This document shows positions 27,036 to 36,111 of a stretch of DNA of 64,000 nucleotides, piece by piece. The translations under genes and the position numbers were made by a program. The stretch lies in contig NZ_JACHJL010000005.1 of NCBI RefSeq assembly GCF_014203645.1, forward strand, positions 1 to 64,000, written 5' to 3'. Numbering within the stretch: the first letter of the stretch is position 1; each line of letters opens with the position of its first letter. This DNA comes from Streptomyces zagrosensis (lineage in GTDB: Bacteria > Actinomycetota > Actinomycetes > Streptomycetales > Streptomycetaceae). The notes beneath the pieces were generated by a model that worked only from the letters and a program-made list of their open reading frames with translations, was not told the DNA's origin and did not search any database.

Positions 27036-27290
27036 GGCGATACGAGTTTGCTGTCTGTGCTTATGCAGTCGCACTTCAGCCGCACCCCCGCCACGCCCCC
27101 GTACGCCCATCGCGCCCAGCCCGCGCAAGGGCTCCCACGCCTCCCGCGCGCCCCTTCGGCCCCACACCTGGCCCCGCCGTGATCCCCTTTGCGCACACCC
27201 GCCGCACACCCGCCGTCCGTACGCGCGCCCCGCTCGCCTGCGCAGCCGCACCGTTCGGACGCCCGGGACGATGCGGGCCTGCCGGCACCC

Positions 27291-28094
27291 TCAGCCGTCT
27301 GCCATCTGCTGCGCGTACGCCCCCGAGAGCTGGCTGCGCGAGTCCGCGAGATAGTCGGCGAGCAGGCTCTCCGCCGCTGCGCCGTGCCCGGCCTGCAAGG
27401 CCTCCACGATCTGCCTGTTGCGGGTCAGGTAGGGCGCATGGAAGCGGCGCGGGTCGGCCATCACATGAAAGACCAGTCGGAGTTCGGCGAGCACGCCCCG
27501 CATCAGGTCGTTCATCCGCGGGCTACCCGCTAGGGCGACAATGCCCTGGTGGAAGCGGATGTTCGCGGTGGCCAGGTTCTGCCAGGCCCGCCCCTGGGCG
27601 GCCTCCTCACCTGCGACGACGGCCGCCTCTATGGCCCGGATCGCCTCGTCGGCCTCAGCACCGTAGGGGGGCTCGCCGAGGCTGCGTACGGCCGCGCCCT
27701 CCACCAGCTCGCGCACCCGGTAGATGTCGCCGAGGTCCTCGACCGTCACCACGCGTACGAAGACTCCGCGATTGAGCTCATGCACGAGCAGACGTTCGCG
27801 GGTCAGCAGCCGGAACGCCTCTCTGAGGGTGTTGCGCGAGATGCCCAGGGCTCCTTTGATGCTGTCCTCGGACAGCCTCGTGCCCGGCGGGAAGAACCCC
27901 TCGGCGACCCGGTCGCGCAACACATCAGCCACGCGCTCCGCGGTACTGGTGCGCCCAAGGAGCAGCCGGTCGGTCTCCAGGCTGGACACATCGGCCATCG
28001 CCGCGAGCCGTTCGTCTGCCCCGTTCGTACCGTCCGCACCCTTCACAGCGTTCGCCCCGTGCACAGCGTTTGCAGCATCTGTAGCGTCTGCCAT
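27291..28094 (-). CDS. GntR family (FCD) transcriptional regulator of the pyroglutamate island
   Basis: A 267-residue FadR-type regulator. An Ala/Asn/Asp/Gly-rich low-complexity N-terminal tail (about 1-35) precedes the winged helix (VADVLRDRVAEGFFPPGTRL, then LGISRNTLREAFRLL). An FCD ligand-binding domain with helices such as YRVRELVEGAAVRSL, and His and Asp/Arg residues placed for metal or carboxylate binding, follows. A small carboxylate such as 5-oxoproline is a sensible ligand given the neighbours, but this is inferred. The ATG at 28094 has GGGAGAG seven bases upstream. It lies between the two operator-like sites and probably regulates itself, the DUF969 operon and pxpABC. Confidence 0.9.
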   Translation of the reverse strand: MADATDAANAVHGANAVKGADGTNGADERLAAMADVSSLETDRLLLGRTSTAERVADVLRDRVAEGFFPPGTRLSEDSIKGALGISRNTLREAFRLLTRERLLVHELNRGVFVRVVTVEDLGDIYRVRELVEGAAVRSLGEPPYGAEADEAIRAIEAAVVAGEEAAQGRAWQNLATANIRFHQGIVALAGSPRMNDLMRGVLAELRLVFHVMADPRRFHAPYLTRNRQIVEALQAGHGAAAESLLADYLADSRSQLSGAYAQQMADG

Positions 28095-28214
28095 GTTGCT
28101 CTCCCTCACCCCGTGCGGCCACCCGCGCCCCGGCCGTCTGTGATCTCTTCAGCACGCCGGTGTCGCGTTCGGCGCGACAGAAGTCAAGCCGAGAAGCGAA
28201 GGTGAAACAACATT

Positions 28215-28239
28215 CTCTTGTCGGATCGTTCAACAATCG
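28215..28239. promoter_or_regulatory. Candidate GntR operator, copy 2 (gntR/pxpA divergent gap)
   Basis: The site contains TTGTCGGATCGTTCAACAA, an imperfect palindrome flanked by TTGT and ACAA. It is the inverted near-perfect copy of 27011-27035 (24 of 25 bases). It lies 121 bases before gntR and about 245 before pxpA, in a position to control both divergent transcripts. Confidence 0.7.
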
Positions 28240-28483
28240 TCTACGTTGAGCTATGGCCGGTCGGCCCGACTGCACATCAGCGGAGAGTTCTACGGATACG
28301 GGTCGGGCGGTCCTGCGATTGTGCGACACCTCGCGCGCCGTACCGGGCCGCCGATGCGCCGACCACCGGCCGCTGGGCCCGCCGCGTAGCCCCGGCACTT
28401 CGGCAATGCGCACGCTCGACACCATTGACACGCCCAACACAACACCGCACGCCTGACCGGCCCGCATGCCTGAACGGACGGAC

Positions 28484-29263
28484 ATGACCGACGACGTGGA
28501 CAACCTGCCGATCGACCTCAACGCCGATCTCGGGGAAGGCTTCGGCCGCTGGCACCTGACGGACGATGACGCGCTCCTGTCCGTCGTCACCAGCGCCAAC
28601 GTGGCCTGCGGCTTTCATGCCGGTGATCCATCGACCATGCGGCGGGTATGCGAGCTCGCCGCCGAGCGCGGCGTGGTGATCGGCGCCCAGGTCTCCTACC
28701 GCGACCTGGCCGGCTTCGGGCGGCGCGCCATGGACGTACCGTCGCGTGAGTTGGCCGATGAGATCGCGTACCAGATCGGCGCTTTGGACGTGTTCGCCCG
28801 CGCCGCCGGCGTCCGGGTCGCCTACGTCAAGCCGCACGGCGCGCTGTACAACCGTTGCGTGCACGACGCGGAGCAGGCGGGCGCCGTGGTCGCGGGCGTG
28901 CGTTCGGCGAGTGACACTCCCTTGCCTGTGCTGGGCCTTCCCGACTCGCTTTTGCACGAGGCGGCCACGGCTGCCGGGTTGCCCACCGTCGCCGAGGCGT
29001 TCGCCGACCGTGCGTACACGGCGCATGGCACGCTGGTGCCGCGCGGAACCCCCGGTGCGGTCATCGACGATTCGGACACCGTGGTCAAGCGATCGCTGGC
29101 CATCGCCCGCGACCACGCCGTCACCTCCATCGATGGTGAGCGCGTCGAGGTCCGTGCACGCTCGCTGTGCCTGCACGGTGACACTCCGAGCGCCGCCGCA
29201 CTCGCCCGGCGGGTGCGGTCGGAACTGACGGGTGCCGGGGTCCGCTTCCAGGCGTTCGCATGA
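28484..29263 (+). CDS. pxpA: 5-oxoprolinase subunit PxpA (LamB/YcsF family)
   Basis: About 259 residues. PxpA, with PxpB and PxpC, hydrolyses 5-oxoproline to glutamate at the cost of ATP. The N-terminal DLNADLGEGFGRW and SANVACGFHAGDP, and later VKPHGALYN, are the diagnostic YcsF/LamB motifs; length matches the family. ATG 28484 is taken because the family starts within a few residues of the DLNADLGEG motif; ATG at 28466 is an alternative. The stop overlaps the pxpB start (ATGA), so the subunits are translated together. Confidence 0.93.
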   Translation: MTDDVDNLPIDLNADLGEGFGRWHLTDDDALLSVVTSANVACGFHAGDPSTMRRVCELAAERGVVIGAQVSYRDLAGFGRRAMDVPSRELADEIAYQIGALDVFARAAGVRVAYVKPHGALYNRCVHDAEQAGAVVAGVRSASDTPLPVLGLPDSLLHEAATAAGLPTVAEAFADRAYTAHGTLVPRGTPGAVIDDSDTVVKRSLAIARDHAVTSIDGERVEVRARSLCLHGDTPSAAALARRVRSELTGAGVRFQAFA

Positions 29264-30120
29264 CGGACCAGGCCATCACGACGCATGACCCGCGCCAACC
29301 AACAAGGCCAACAAACACAGCAGATACGGATGGTATGGAGGGGGCCGAAGGGGTGAACGAGGCCAACGAGGTCGCTCAAAGCGGCTCGTTCACCGTGCGC
29401 GGGCTACCGGTTGGCGATCACGCGCTGCTGCTTGAGGTCGGCTCCGACGAGGCGGTGGAGGCCCTACACGCCGAACTCCTGCGCCGGGTCGGCACTCCCG
29501 CCCTGCCCGCCGTACGCGAGATCGTGCCCGCGGCCCGCACCGTGCTACTCGACGGCCTCACCGACCCCGCACGCACCGCGGCCCGGCTCACCGAGTGGCA
29601 CATCCCGGCGCTGACGCGCGATCAGGGTGCGGCCGTGGAGATCCCGGTCCGCTACGACGGCCCGGACCTGCGTGACGTCGCCAAGCTGTGGGGCGTCACG
29701 CCTGATGAGGTGGTACGCATCCACTCCGGCACCGAGTTCCGTGTGGCCTTTTGTGGGTTCGCGCCGGGCTTCGGCTATCTGACCGGGTTGCCCGACCGCT
29801 ACCACGTACCGCGCCGCGCCACTCCCAGGACGAGGGTCCCGGTCGGCTCGCTGGCCCTCGCAGGGCCCTACACCGGCGTGTACCCGCGGTCATCGCCCGG
29901 CGGCTGGCAGCTCATCGGCACCTCAAATGCGGTGCTGTGGGACGCCGCCCGCGAGCCGGCAGCCCTCTTCGCACCGGGCACCCGCGTCCGCTTCGTCCCA
30001 CAGGAGGAACCCCTCACACCCGGGCAGGGCGGCGCGGCTGCCCACGCGGAAGGCACCCCGGTCACCGAGGGCCTCCCCCGGCAAAGCGCGCGCAGCGCTG
30101 CGAACGAGGTGGCCCGATGA
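29260..30120 (+). CDS. pxpB: 5-oxoprolinase subunit PxpB (KipI/CT_C_D domain)
   Basis: A 286-residue subunit of the prokaryotic 5-oxoprolinase. The first 45 residues are a Thr/Asn/Glu-rich tail unlike typical PxpB, followed by the carboxyltransferase C/D domain. The latter includes IPVRYDGPDLRDVA, FCGFAPGFGYLTGLP and GSLALAGPYTGVYPRSSPGG, the last being a signature of KipI-type proteins. Both ends overlap neighbours by ATGA. In Bacillus the homologue KipI inhibits KinA, but with PxpA adjacent the oxoprolinase role is favoured. Confidence 0.93.
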   Translation: MTDQAITTHDPRQPTRPTNTADTDGMEGAEGVNEANEVAQSGSFTVRGLPVGDHALLLEVGSDEAVEALHAELLRRVGTPALPAVREIVPAARTVLLDGLTDPARTAARLTEWHIPALTRDQGAAVEIPVRYDGPDLRDVAKLWGVTPDEVVRIHSGTEFRVAFCGFAPGFGYLTGLPDRYHVPRRATPRTRVPVGSLALAGPYTGVYPRSSPGGWQLIGTSNAVLWDAAREPAALFAPGTRVRFVPQEEPLTPGQGGAAAHAEGTPVTEGLPRQSARSAANEVAR

Positions 30121-31001
30121 CGGACAGCGCGCTCGTGGTGGTACGCGCCGGCGCACTGACCACCGTGCAAGACCTGGGTCGAGCCGGCCACGCGCACCTG
30201 GGCGTGCCGCGCTCCGGCGCGCTCGACGAGCCCGCACACCGGCTCGCCAACCGCCTGGTGGGCAACCCGGAAGACGCCGCGACGCTGGAGACGACGCTCA
30301 CCGGCTGTGCCGTGCGGGTACGCCGCGCCACCACGGCCGCGGTCACCGGCGCGCCCTGCCCGGTCACCGTCGACGGCCGGCCCGCCCCGTGGGGCGCGCC
30401 TATCCGGCTCCCGGCAGGGGCGGTCCTTGAGGCCGGTGCCGCTTCCCATGGGGTGCGCGGCTATCTGGCCTTCGGCGGCGGGATCGACGCCGATCGCGTA
30501 CTGGGCAGCCGCTCCACCGACGTGCTCTCCGGGCTCGGCCCCGATCCGCTGGCGGGCGGCGCCGTGCTGCGGCTCGGCACGCCCCACGGGCCTGCACCCT
30601 GCGTGGATACGGCGCCCGGTGCGGGCCCGGTGCGGGAGTTGGTGCTGCCCTTGGTGCTCGGTCCGCGCGATGACTGGTTCACGGCCCGCGCGCTGCACAC
30701 GCTCGGCCGCGGCGCGTACACCGTCTCGCCCGCGAGCAACAGGATCGGGCTACGCGTCGAAGGGCCGGCGCTGGAGCGGGCCCGGGAGGGTGAGCTGCCC
30801 AGCGAGGGCATGGTGCTGGGCGCGCTACAAGTCCCGCCCGATGGGCGCCCCGTACTCTTTTTGCACGACCACCCCACGACCGGCGGCTACCCCGTCATCG
30901 GCGTCGTGCCCGAACATCGTCTGGCCGCGGCGGCGCAGGCGGCGCCGGGCACGCCGCTGCGCTTCGTCCCACGGCCGGCACGCTCGCGCGCCGGCCGCTG
31001 A
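30117..31001 (+). CDS. pxpC: 5-oxoprolinase subunit PxpC (KipA/CT_A_B domain)
   Basis: A 294-residue carboxyltransferase A/B-domain subunit that forms the catalytic pair with PxpB. The signatures VVRAGALTTVQDLGR, GVPRSGALDEPAHRLAN and LHDHPTTGGYPVIGVV are intact. It starts inside the pxpB stop (ATGA) and ends the pxpABC operon; the next genes downstream are on the other strand or broken. Length is at the family norm. Confidence 0.94.
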   Translation: MTDSALVVVRAGALTTVQDLGRAGHAHLGVPRSGALDEPAHRLANRLVGNPEDAATLETTLTGCAVRVRRATTAAVTGAPCPVTVDGRPAPWGAPIRLPAGAVLEAGAASHGVRGYLAFGGGIDADRVLGSRSTDVLSGLGPDPLAGGAVLRLGTPHGPAPCVDTAPGAGPVRELVLPLVLGPRDDWFTARALHTLGRGAYTVSPASNRIGLRVEGPALERAREGELPSEGMVLGALQVPPDGRPVLFLHDHPTTGGYPVIGVVPEHRLAAAAQAAPGTPLRFVPRPARSRAGR

Positions 31002-31237
31002 GGCAGCACCGGTCTCACCCCGAGCGGGCCGCACGGAAGGTCCGGTGGAAGGCGCGTCAGGTGGCCGACGCAGGTCGGGCCAAGGGGCGATGCTCCGGGC
31101 AGAGCCGGGGCGCCGGCGGGCTTCGGCAACCAGCCGAGGTCACCGGTTACGGGTGGTACCGGCAGCGATGAGGACACCGGACAGCTCCTGGCGGGCTGCA
31201 CAGGCGGGCCCGACACGAGCCACGGGCCCCGGCGCGG

Positions 31238-31829
31238 TCAGCCCTGCGGCAGGCTCGCCGCCAACCCATCGAGCAGGAAGTCCACGCCGCGGGTGACGTG
31301 CGCGGTCCAGTCGCCCTGCGTCGGGAAACGGGCGGCGAGCGTAGGGTATCGGCCCTGGTGCTCGCTGAGGTGTCCGCAGACGGTGGAGCGCGCCCCCGCA
31401 TCGTCGCGTTGCCGCCAAACGGACTGCGAAGACACGGACCCGGACACGTAGAGGGTGACGGTCGAGGCCGCAGCCGTCAGGTCAACGCCGCTGAGCCAGG
31501 CCCCCACCAGCGCCGCGTACACGAATGCCGAGCACGCCAAGGCGTGCGGGCCCACCAGCGGTCGGCTGATCGCCAGTGGCGCGGCCCATGGGTGCGCAAG
31601 CAGGACCCGACGCGGCCCATGGGCGCGCGAGCAGGACCCGACGAAGCCGTCATGAGAGCGGCGACGTCCGGACGCCAGGATTCGCCGTGTGCGAATGGCA
31701 GCTGGAGCTCCGCGAACACCGCCTACACCGCGAGGTCCAACACATCGTCCTTGGTGGCCATGTGCCAGTACGGGCTGGTGGCATGGGCGCCTAGCCGGTC
31801 GGCGAGCTCACGCATGCCCAACTGCCCGG
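31238..31829 (-). pseudogene. Broken TetR family regulator
   Basis: Three pieces of one TetR protein are readable on the minus strand. The first has the recognition helix and start of helix 4 (MRELADRLG, SPYWHMATKDDVLDLAV) and runs into an in-frame TAG near 31729. The second resumes as FAELQLPFAHGESW. The third reads RVLLAHPWAAPLAISRPLVGPHALACSAF and continues to the C terminus at 31238 (GVDFLLDGLAASLPQG). A 31-bp tandem duplication (31581-31642) shifts the frame between pieces two and three. The first DNA-binding helix is also missing. It sits between pxpC and the OPLAH-type gene, and was perhaps once a local regulator. Confidence 0.8.
31581..31642. repeat. Tandem 31-bp duplication inside the tetR pseudogene
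   Basis: Copies 31581-31611 and 31612-31642 differ at two bases. Because 31 is not a multiple of three, the duplication changes frame and by itself would inactivate the gene. Confidence 0.9.
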
Positions 31830-31846
31830 CAAGGGCACCACTTTCC

Positions 31847-31882
31847 GGCGCCGCCTCCGAACCTGGCACCGCCTCCGAACCT
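31847..31882. repeat. Tandem 18-bp repeat at the 5' end of the tetR remnant
   Basis: Two copies (31847-31864 and 31865-31882) of GGCNCCGCCTCCGAACCT differing at one base lie where the first helix of the TetR domain should be encoded, and may have replaced it. Confidence 0.85.
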
Positions 31883-32243
31883 TTTTAAACACCTCTAAGG
31901 ATTTGTCGACAAGGAAACTCCGGGCAATGCTGAGTCGCGGATGGGGGACCGAGTCGCTGAGGCGGCTCGGTCCCCAGGGGGCATCCACAGGGAGGATGGA
32001 ACACCCCGAGCGAGGGCGTCAGGACCCCACGTGTGGTGCCGGGGCACCCACGGCGGCGGGCAACGACCCCACCACGCACCGGCCTTCGCCGCTCCCAGGC
32101 GGCGGGCCGAGGGGGCGAACCATCAACACCGATGGGCTCCGCGCTGAGTCTGCGCGGAGCCCACTCGGCTGCCTGCACCCACCCATCGGGCTCCGTGCCG
32201 GACCGCTCCAGCGCGCGGCCCGGCACGGCCGGGGGCGCACCGT
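31883..32243. other. Intergenic stretch with a TTGTCGACAA palindrome
   Basis: About 360 bases with no gene. A perfect 10-bp palindrome, TTGTCGACAA (31903-31912), just upstream of the tetR remnant may be its old operator. It shares the TTGTCG half with the GntR-type sites, but the spacing differs, so I do not call it a third copy. Confidence 0.45.
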
Positions 32244-35200
32244 TCAGCTCTTCGCCCTCCCAAAGCCCCCGCCACCCGGTGTGTGGACCACCAGCACATC
32301 GCCCGGCTGCGCCCGCACCACATCGCAGCCATGCAGCGTCTGCACCGAACCATCGGCGCGCTTCAGGAGGTTGGCACCGAGCGCGCCAGGCTCGCCGCCG
32401 GCCATGCCATAGGGGGGCACCCTGCGGTGGCCCGTGAGCAGCGCGATCGTCATCGGTTCGAGGCAGCGAATGCGCCGGGTCACTCCGCAGCCACCGTGCC
32501 AACGCCCGCGCCCGCCACTCCCCCGCCGCACCTCAAAGGCGTCCACCCGCACCGGGTATCGCCATTCGAGTACCTCGGGGTCGGTCAGGCGGGAGTTGGT
32601 CATATGGGTCTGTACGGCGTCGGCGCCGTCGAAGCCGTCTCCCGCGCCGGAGCCGCTGGCCACCGTCTCGTAAGCCTGCACGCGGTCGTTGCCGAAGGTG
32701 ACGTTGTTCATCGTCCCTGACCCCTCGGCCTGCACACCAAGCGCCGCGTACAGCGCACCGGTGATCGCCTGTGAGGTTTCCACATTGCCCGCGACGGTGG
32801 CCGCCGGATACCCCGGCGCCAACATCGAGCCTGGGGGAATACGCACGTCAAGGGGCGTGAGACAGCCGCTGTTGAGCGGAATGTCCTGGGCGATGAGGGT
32901 GCGGAAGACGTAGAGCACCGCCGCCATGACGACCGAACTGGGTGTGTTCGTGTTGTCGGACTGCTGTGGCGAGGTGCCGCGGAAGTCCAGGACGGCGCTG
33001 CGCGTGAGGTGGTCCACGCGCAGGGCGACCTGGATGACGGCGCCGCTGTCGGTCTCGTAGCGGTACGAGCCGTCGTTGAGGCCCGCGATGATGCCGCGTA
33101 CCGACTCCTCGGCGTTGTCCTGGACGTGCTGCATGTAGGCGTGGACGACATCGAGCCCGAACTGGTCGATCATGCGGCGCAGTTCCTGGATGCCCTTCTC
33201 GTTGGCGGCGATCTGCGCTCGTAGATCGGCGAGGTTGGTGTCCGGGGCGCGGGACGGGTAGCGGGCCGATGTGAGCAACTGGCGGGTCTCGCGCTCACGC
33301 AGCGCGCCCTCGCGCACCAGCAGCCAGTTGTCGAAGAGAACGCCCTTCTCCTCGACGTTGCGGCTGAAGGCGGGCATCGAACCGGGGGTGCTGCCACCGA
33401 TGTCGGCGTGGTGGCCGCGCGTGGCGACCACGAACAGCAGCCGCTCGCCCGCTGCGTCGAAGGTCCGTGCGCCGAAGGTCCGTGCATCGAAGACCGGTGT
33501 GACGACGGTGATATCGGGGAGATGGGTGCCACCGTGGTAAGGGTCGTTGATCGCGTAGACGTCGCCTGGCTGCATCGTGCCGGAGTTACGCCGCAGCACC
33601 TCCTTGATGGACTCGCCCATGGACCCCAGGTGCACCGGCATGTGCGGAGCGTTGGCGATCAGGTTGCCGTCGGTGTCGAAGAGGGCGCAGGAGAAGTCGA
33701 GCCGTTCCTTGATGTTGACCGAGTGTGCGGTGTTCTCCAGGCGCACCCCCATCTGCTCCGCGATGGCCATGAAAAGGCTGTTGAACACCTCAAGCAACAC
33801 CGGGTCGGCCTGAGTGCCAACGACGGCGGTGCGGGGCCGTGGGCGCACCCGAGTGAGGAGCAGATGCCCCCGCTCGCCTACGGCGGCTTGCCAGTCGGGC
33901 TCGACGACGGTGGTGGCGTCGTCCTCGGCGACGATGGCGGGGCCGGTAACCACATCGCCAAGGCGCAGCGCGTTCCGCTGGTGGAGCGGGGCCGTCCGCC
34001 ACCGGCCGCCGATGAACATTCGCACGGCATCGCGCGCCCCGGCCCGGTGCCGCGCCGCTATGCCGGCCTCTGCCGGGCCGCCGGGCGCCGGCGTGGTCAT
34101 GGTGTCTGTGGTGTCTGTGGTGCCCGCGGTCTCTGTGGTGCCCGCGGTGCCCACGGCCTCGACCGACACCGCCTCCGCGATGAGCGGCTTGTCCATGGTG
34201 AAGGCGTAGCGCGTGCGGTGCGCCCGGGCGAACTCCTCCGTCATCGCGCGGGCGTCGGCCAGCGGCACGGGGATGGTCGAGTCGGTTCCCGCGTACCGCA
34301 GATGCACGTGGGCCACGGTGGCGATGGACTCATCGGGGACCCCCTCAGTGGCGAGTTCCGCGCGGGTTCGCTGGGCCAACTGTTCGCTCGCCGCACGCAC
34401 GGTGGCCTGGCCTTCCTCGTCTGCGATGGCCACCTCGACGGCCATCTCTCGCATCGCGGTGACGTCGGCGACGCCGATGCCGTACGCGGAGAGCACGCCG
34501 GCCAGCGGGGGGACGATGACCGTGCCGATGCCGAGTTCGTCGGCGACGGCGCAGGCGTGTTGGCCGCCCGCGCCACCGAAGCTGGTCAGCGCATACCGGG
34601 TGGCGTCGTAGCCCCGCTGTACGGAGATCTTCTTGACTGCGGTCGCCATGTTGAGCACCGCGATGTCGAGGAAGCCGGCCGCGACCTCATCGGGGCCGCG
34701 CCGATCGCCGGTCGCTGCGGTGATCTCCTCGGCAAGTGCGGTAAACCCCTCGCGTACGGCCGCGGCGTCCAACGGCTGATCGGCGTGCGGGCCGAACACC
34801 GCGGGGAAGTGGGCGGGCTGCACGCGGCCGAGCATCACGTTGGCGTCAGTGACGGTCAAGGGGCCGCCGTGCCGGTAGCAGGCGGGCCCGGGGACGGCGC
34901 CGGCGGAGTCGGGCCCCACGCGGTAGCGCTGGCCGTCGAAGCGCAGTACCGATCCACCACCCGCGGCAACGGTGTGGATGTTCATCATCGGGGCGCGCAT
35001 CCGCACCCCGGCGACCTCGGTGCCGTAGACCCGCTCGAACTCGCCCGCGTAGTGCGACACATCGGTCGATGTGCCGCCCATATCGAAGCCGATGACGCGG
35101 TCATGCCCGGCCTCGGCGGCCGACCGTGCCATGCCCACCACGCCCCCGGCGGGCCCGGAGAGCACCGCGTCCTTGCCGCGGAAGTGCGCCGCTTCCCGCA

Positions 35201-35936
35201 ACCCACCGTTGGACTGCATGAACAACAGCCGGACGCCGCGCAGTTCCGCCGCCACCTCATCGACGTAGCGGCGCAGGATCGGCGAGAGATAGGCATCGAC
35301 CACCGTCGTGTCGCCGCGCGGCACCAGCTTCATCAGCGGGCTGACCTCGTGCGAACAGCTCACCTGGGTGAAGCCCACGCCCCGGGCGGCAGTGCCCACG
35401 GCCCGTTCATGCCGGGTGTGCCGGTAGCCATGGGTAAGGACGACGGCTGCGGAGCGCAGCCCGGCACGGTGTGCGGCGCGCAGTTCCTCGCGCACGGCAT
35501 CCAGATCCAATGGACGCACCACATCACCCCGGGCGCCCAGCCGCTCGGGGACCTCGATGACGCGTGCGTAGAGCGCCTCGGGCAGCACGATCCGGCGGTC
35601 GAAGATACGCGGCCGGTTTTGGTACGCGATGCGCAGCGCGTCCCTGAATCCCGCGGTGACGACGAGGACCGTGGGTTCGCCCGAGCGTTCAAGGAGGGCG
35701 TTGGTGGCGACGGTGGTGCCCATTTTGACGACGGCGATCCGCTCGGTAGGAATCGGATCGCCGGGGGCGAGGCCGAGCAGGAGCCGGATACCGGCGACGG
35801 CGGCGTCCTGCCGCCGGTCGGGGTGGTGCGACAGCAGCTTGCGGGTCACCACTCGGCCGTCCGGTCGAACGCCGACGACATCCGTGAAGGTGCCGCCCCG
35901 GTCGATCCAGAACTCCCAGCGTCCCGTCGTCGTCAC
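32244..35936 (-). CDS. Fused hydantoinase/5-oxoprolinase (HyuA-HyuB, OPLAH type)
   Basis: A 1230-residue fusion. HyuA (about 1-700) opens with [11 protein letters not shown] and contains the actin-fold [19 protein letters not shown]. HyuB (about 705-1230) starts at [26 protein letters not shown] and contains [20 protein letters not shown] and [17 protein letters not shown]. The fused order and size match eukaryote-type ATP-dependent 5-oxoprolinase, though hydantoin or caprolactam substrates are possible. GTG 35934-35936 is chosen because WEFWIDRGG starts the family, although the GGGAGG ribosome site lies directly against it. An Ala/Thr-rich linker (near 600-630) is repetitive ([16 protein letters not shown]). 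It gives the cell a second, unrelated route from 5-oxoproline to glutamate next to pxpABC. Confidence 0.9.
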   Translation of the reverse strand: MTTTGRWEFWIDRGGTFTDVVGVRPDGRVVTRKLLSHHPDRRQDAAVAGIRLLLGLAPGDPIPTERIAVVKMGTTVATNALLERSGEPTVLVVTAGFRDALRIAYQNRPRIFDRRIVLPEALYARVIEVPERLGARGDVVRPLDLDAVREELRAAHRAGLRSAAVVLTHGYRHTRHERAVGTAARGVGFTQVSCSHEVSPLMKLVPRGDTTVVDAYLSPILRRYVDEVAAELRGVRLLFMQSNGGLREAAHFRGKDAVLSGPAGGVVGMARSAAEAGHDRVIGFDMGGTSTDVSHYAGEFERVYGTEVAGVRMRAPMMNIHTVAAGGGSVLRFDGQRYRVGPDSAGAVPGPACYRHGGPLTVTDANVMLGRVQPAHFPAVFGPHADQPLDAAAVREGFTALAEEITAATGDRRGPDEVAAGFLDIAVLNMATAVKKISVQRGYDATRYALTSFGGAGGQHACAVADELGIGTVIVPPLAGVLSAYGIGVADVTAMREMAVEVAIADEEGQATVRAASEQLAQRTRAELATEGVPDESIATVAHVHLRYAGTDSTIPVPLADARAMTEEFARAHRTRYAFTMDKPLIAEAVSVEAVGTAGTTETAGTTDTTDTMTTPAPGGPAEAGIAARHRAGARDAVRMFIGGRWRTAPLHQRNALRLGDVVTGPAIVAEDDATTVVEPDWQAAVGERGHLLLTRVRPRPRTAVVGTQADPVLLEVFNSLFMAIAEQMGVRLENTAHSVNIKERLDFSCALFDTDGNLIANAPHMPVHLGSMGESIKEVLRRNSGTMQPGDVYAINDPYHGGTHLPDITVVTPVFDARTFGARTFDAAGERLLFVVATRGHHADIGGSTPGSMPAFSRNVEEKGVLFDNWLLVREGALRERETRQLLTSARYPSRAPDTNLADLRAQIAANEKGIQELRRMIDQFGLDVVHAYMQHVQDNAEESVRGIIAGLNDGSYRYETDSGAVIQVALRVDHLTRSAVLDFRGTSPQQSDNTNTPSSVVMAAVLYVFRTLIAQDIPLNSGCLTPLDVRIPPGSMLAPGYPAATVAGNVETSQAITGALYAALGVQAEGSGTMNNVTFGNDRVQAYETVASGSGAGDGFDGADAVQTHMTNSRLTDPEVLEWRYPVRVDAFEVRRGSGGRGRWHGGCGVTRRIRCLEPMTIALLTGHRRVPPYGMAGGEPGALGANLLKRADGSVQTLHGCDVVRAQPGDVLVVHTPGGGGFGRAKS

Positions 35937-36111
35937 CCTCCCATTGTCGCAGCGGGCCGCCGCTGGCGCTGGTGGCTGGTGCCGCTGCGGGCCATGCGGG
36001 GGATGGGGCAGAGCGGTGGGGCAGCAGCCCCCTGGCCGGTACGGGGCCGGGCGAGGCCAGGCGGCATGGCCCGTTCCCCGCCCGGCGGCAGCGCAACCGG
36101 CCGGTCCCCGC

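Noticed and set aside
31581-31882. Repeats here as a CRISPR array
   Set aside because: The two repeats are simple tandem duplications without spacers and lie inside a TetR pseudogene.
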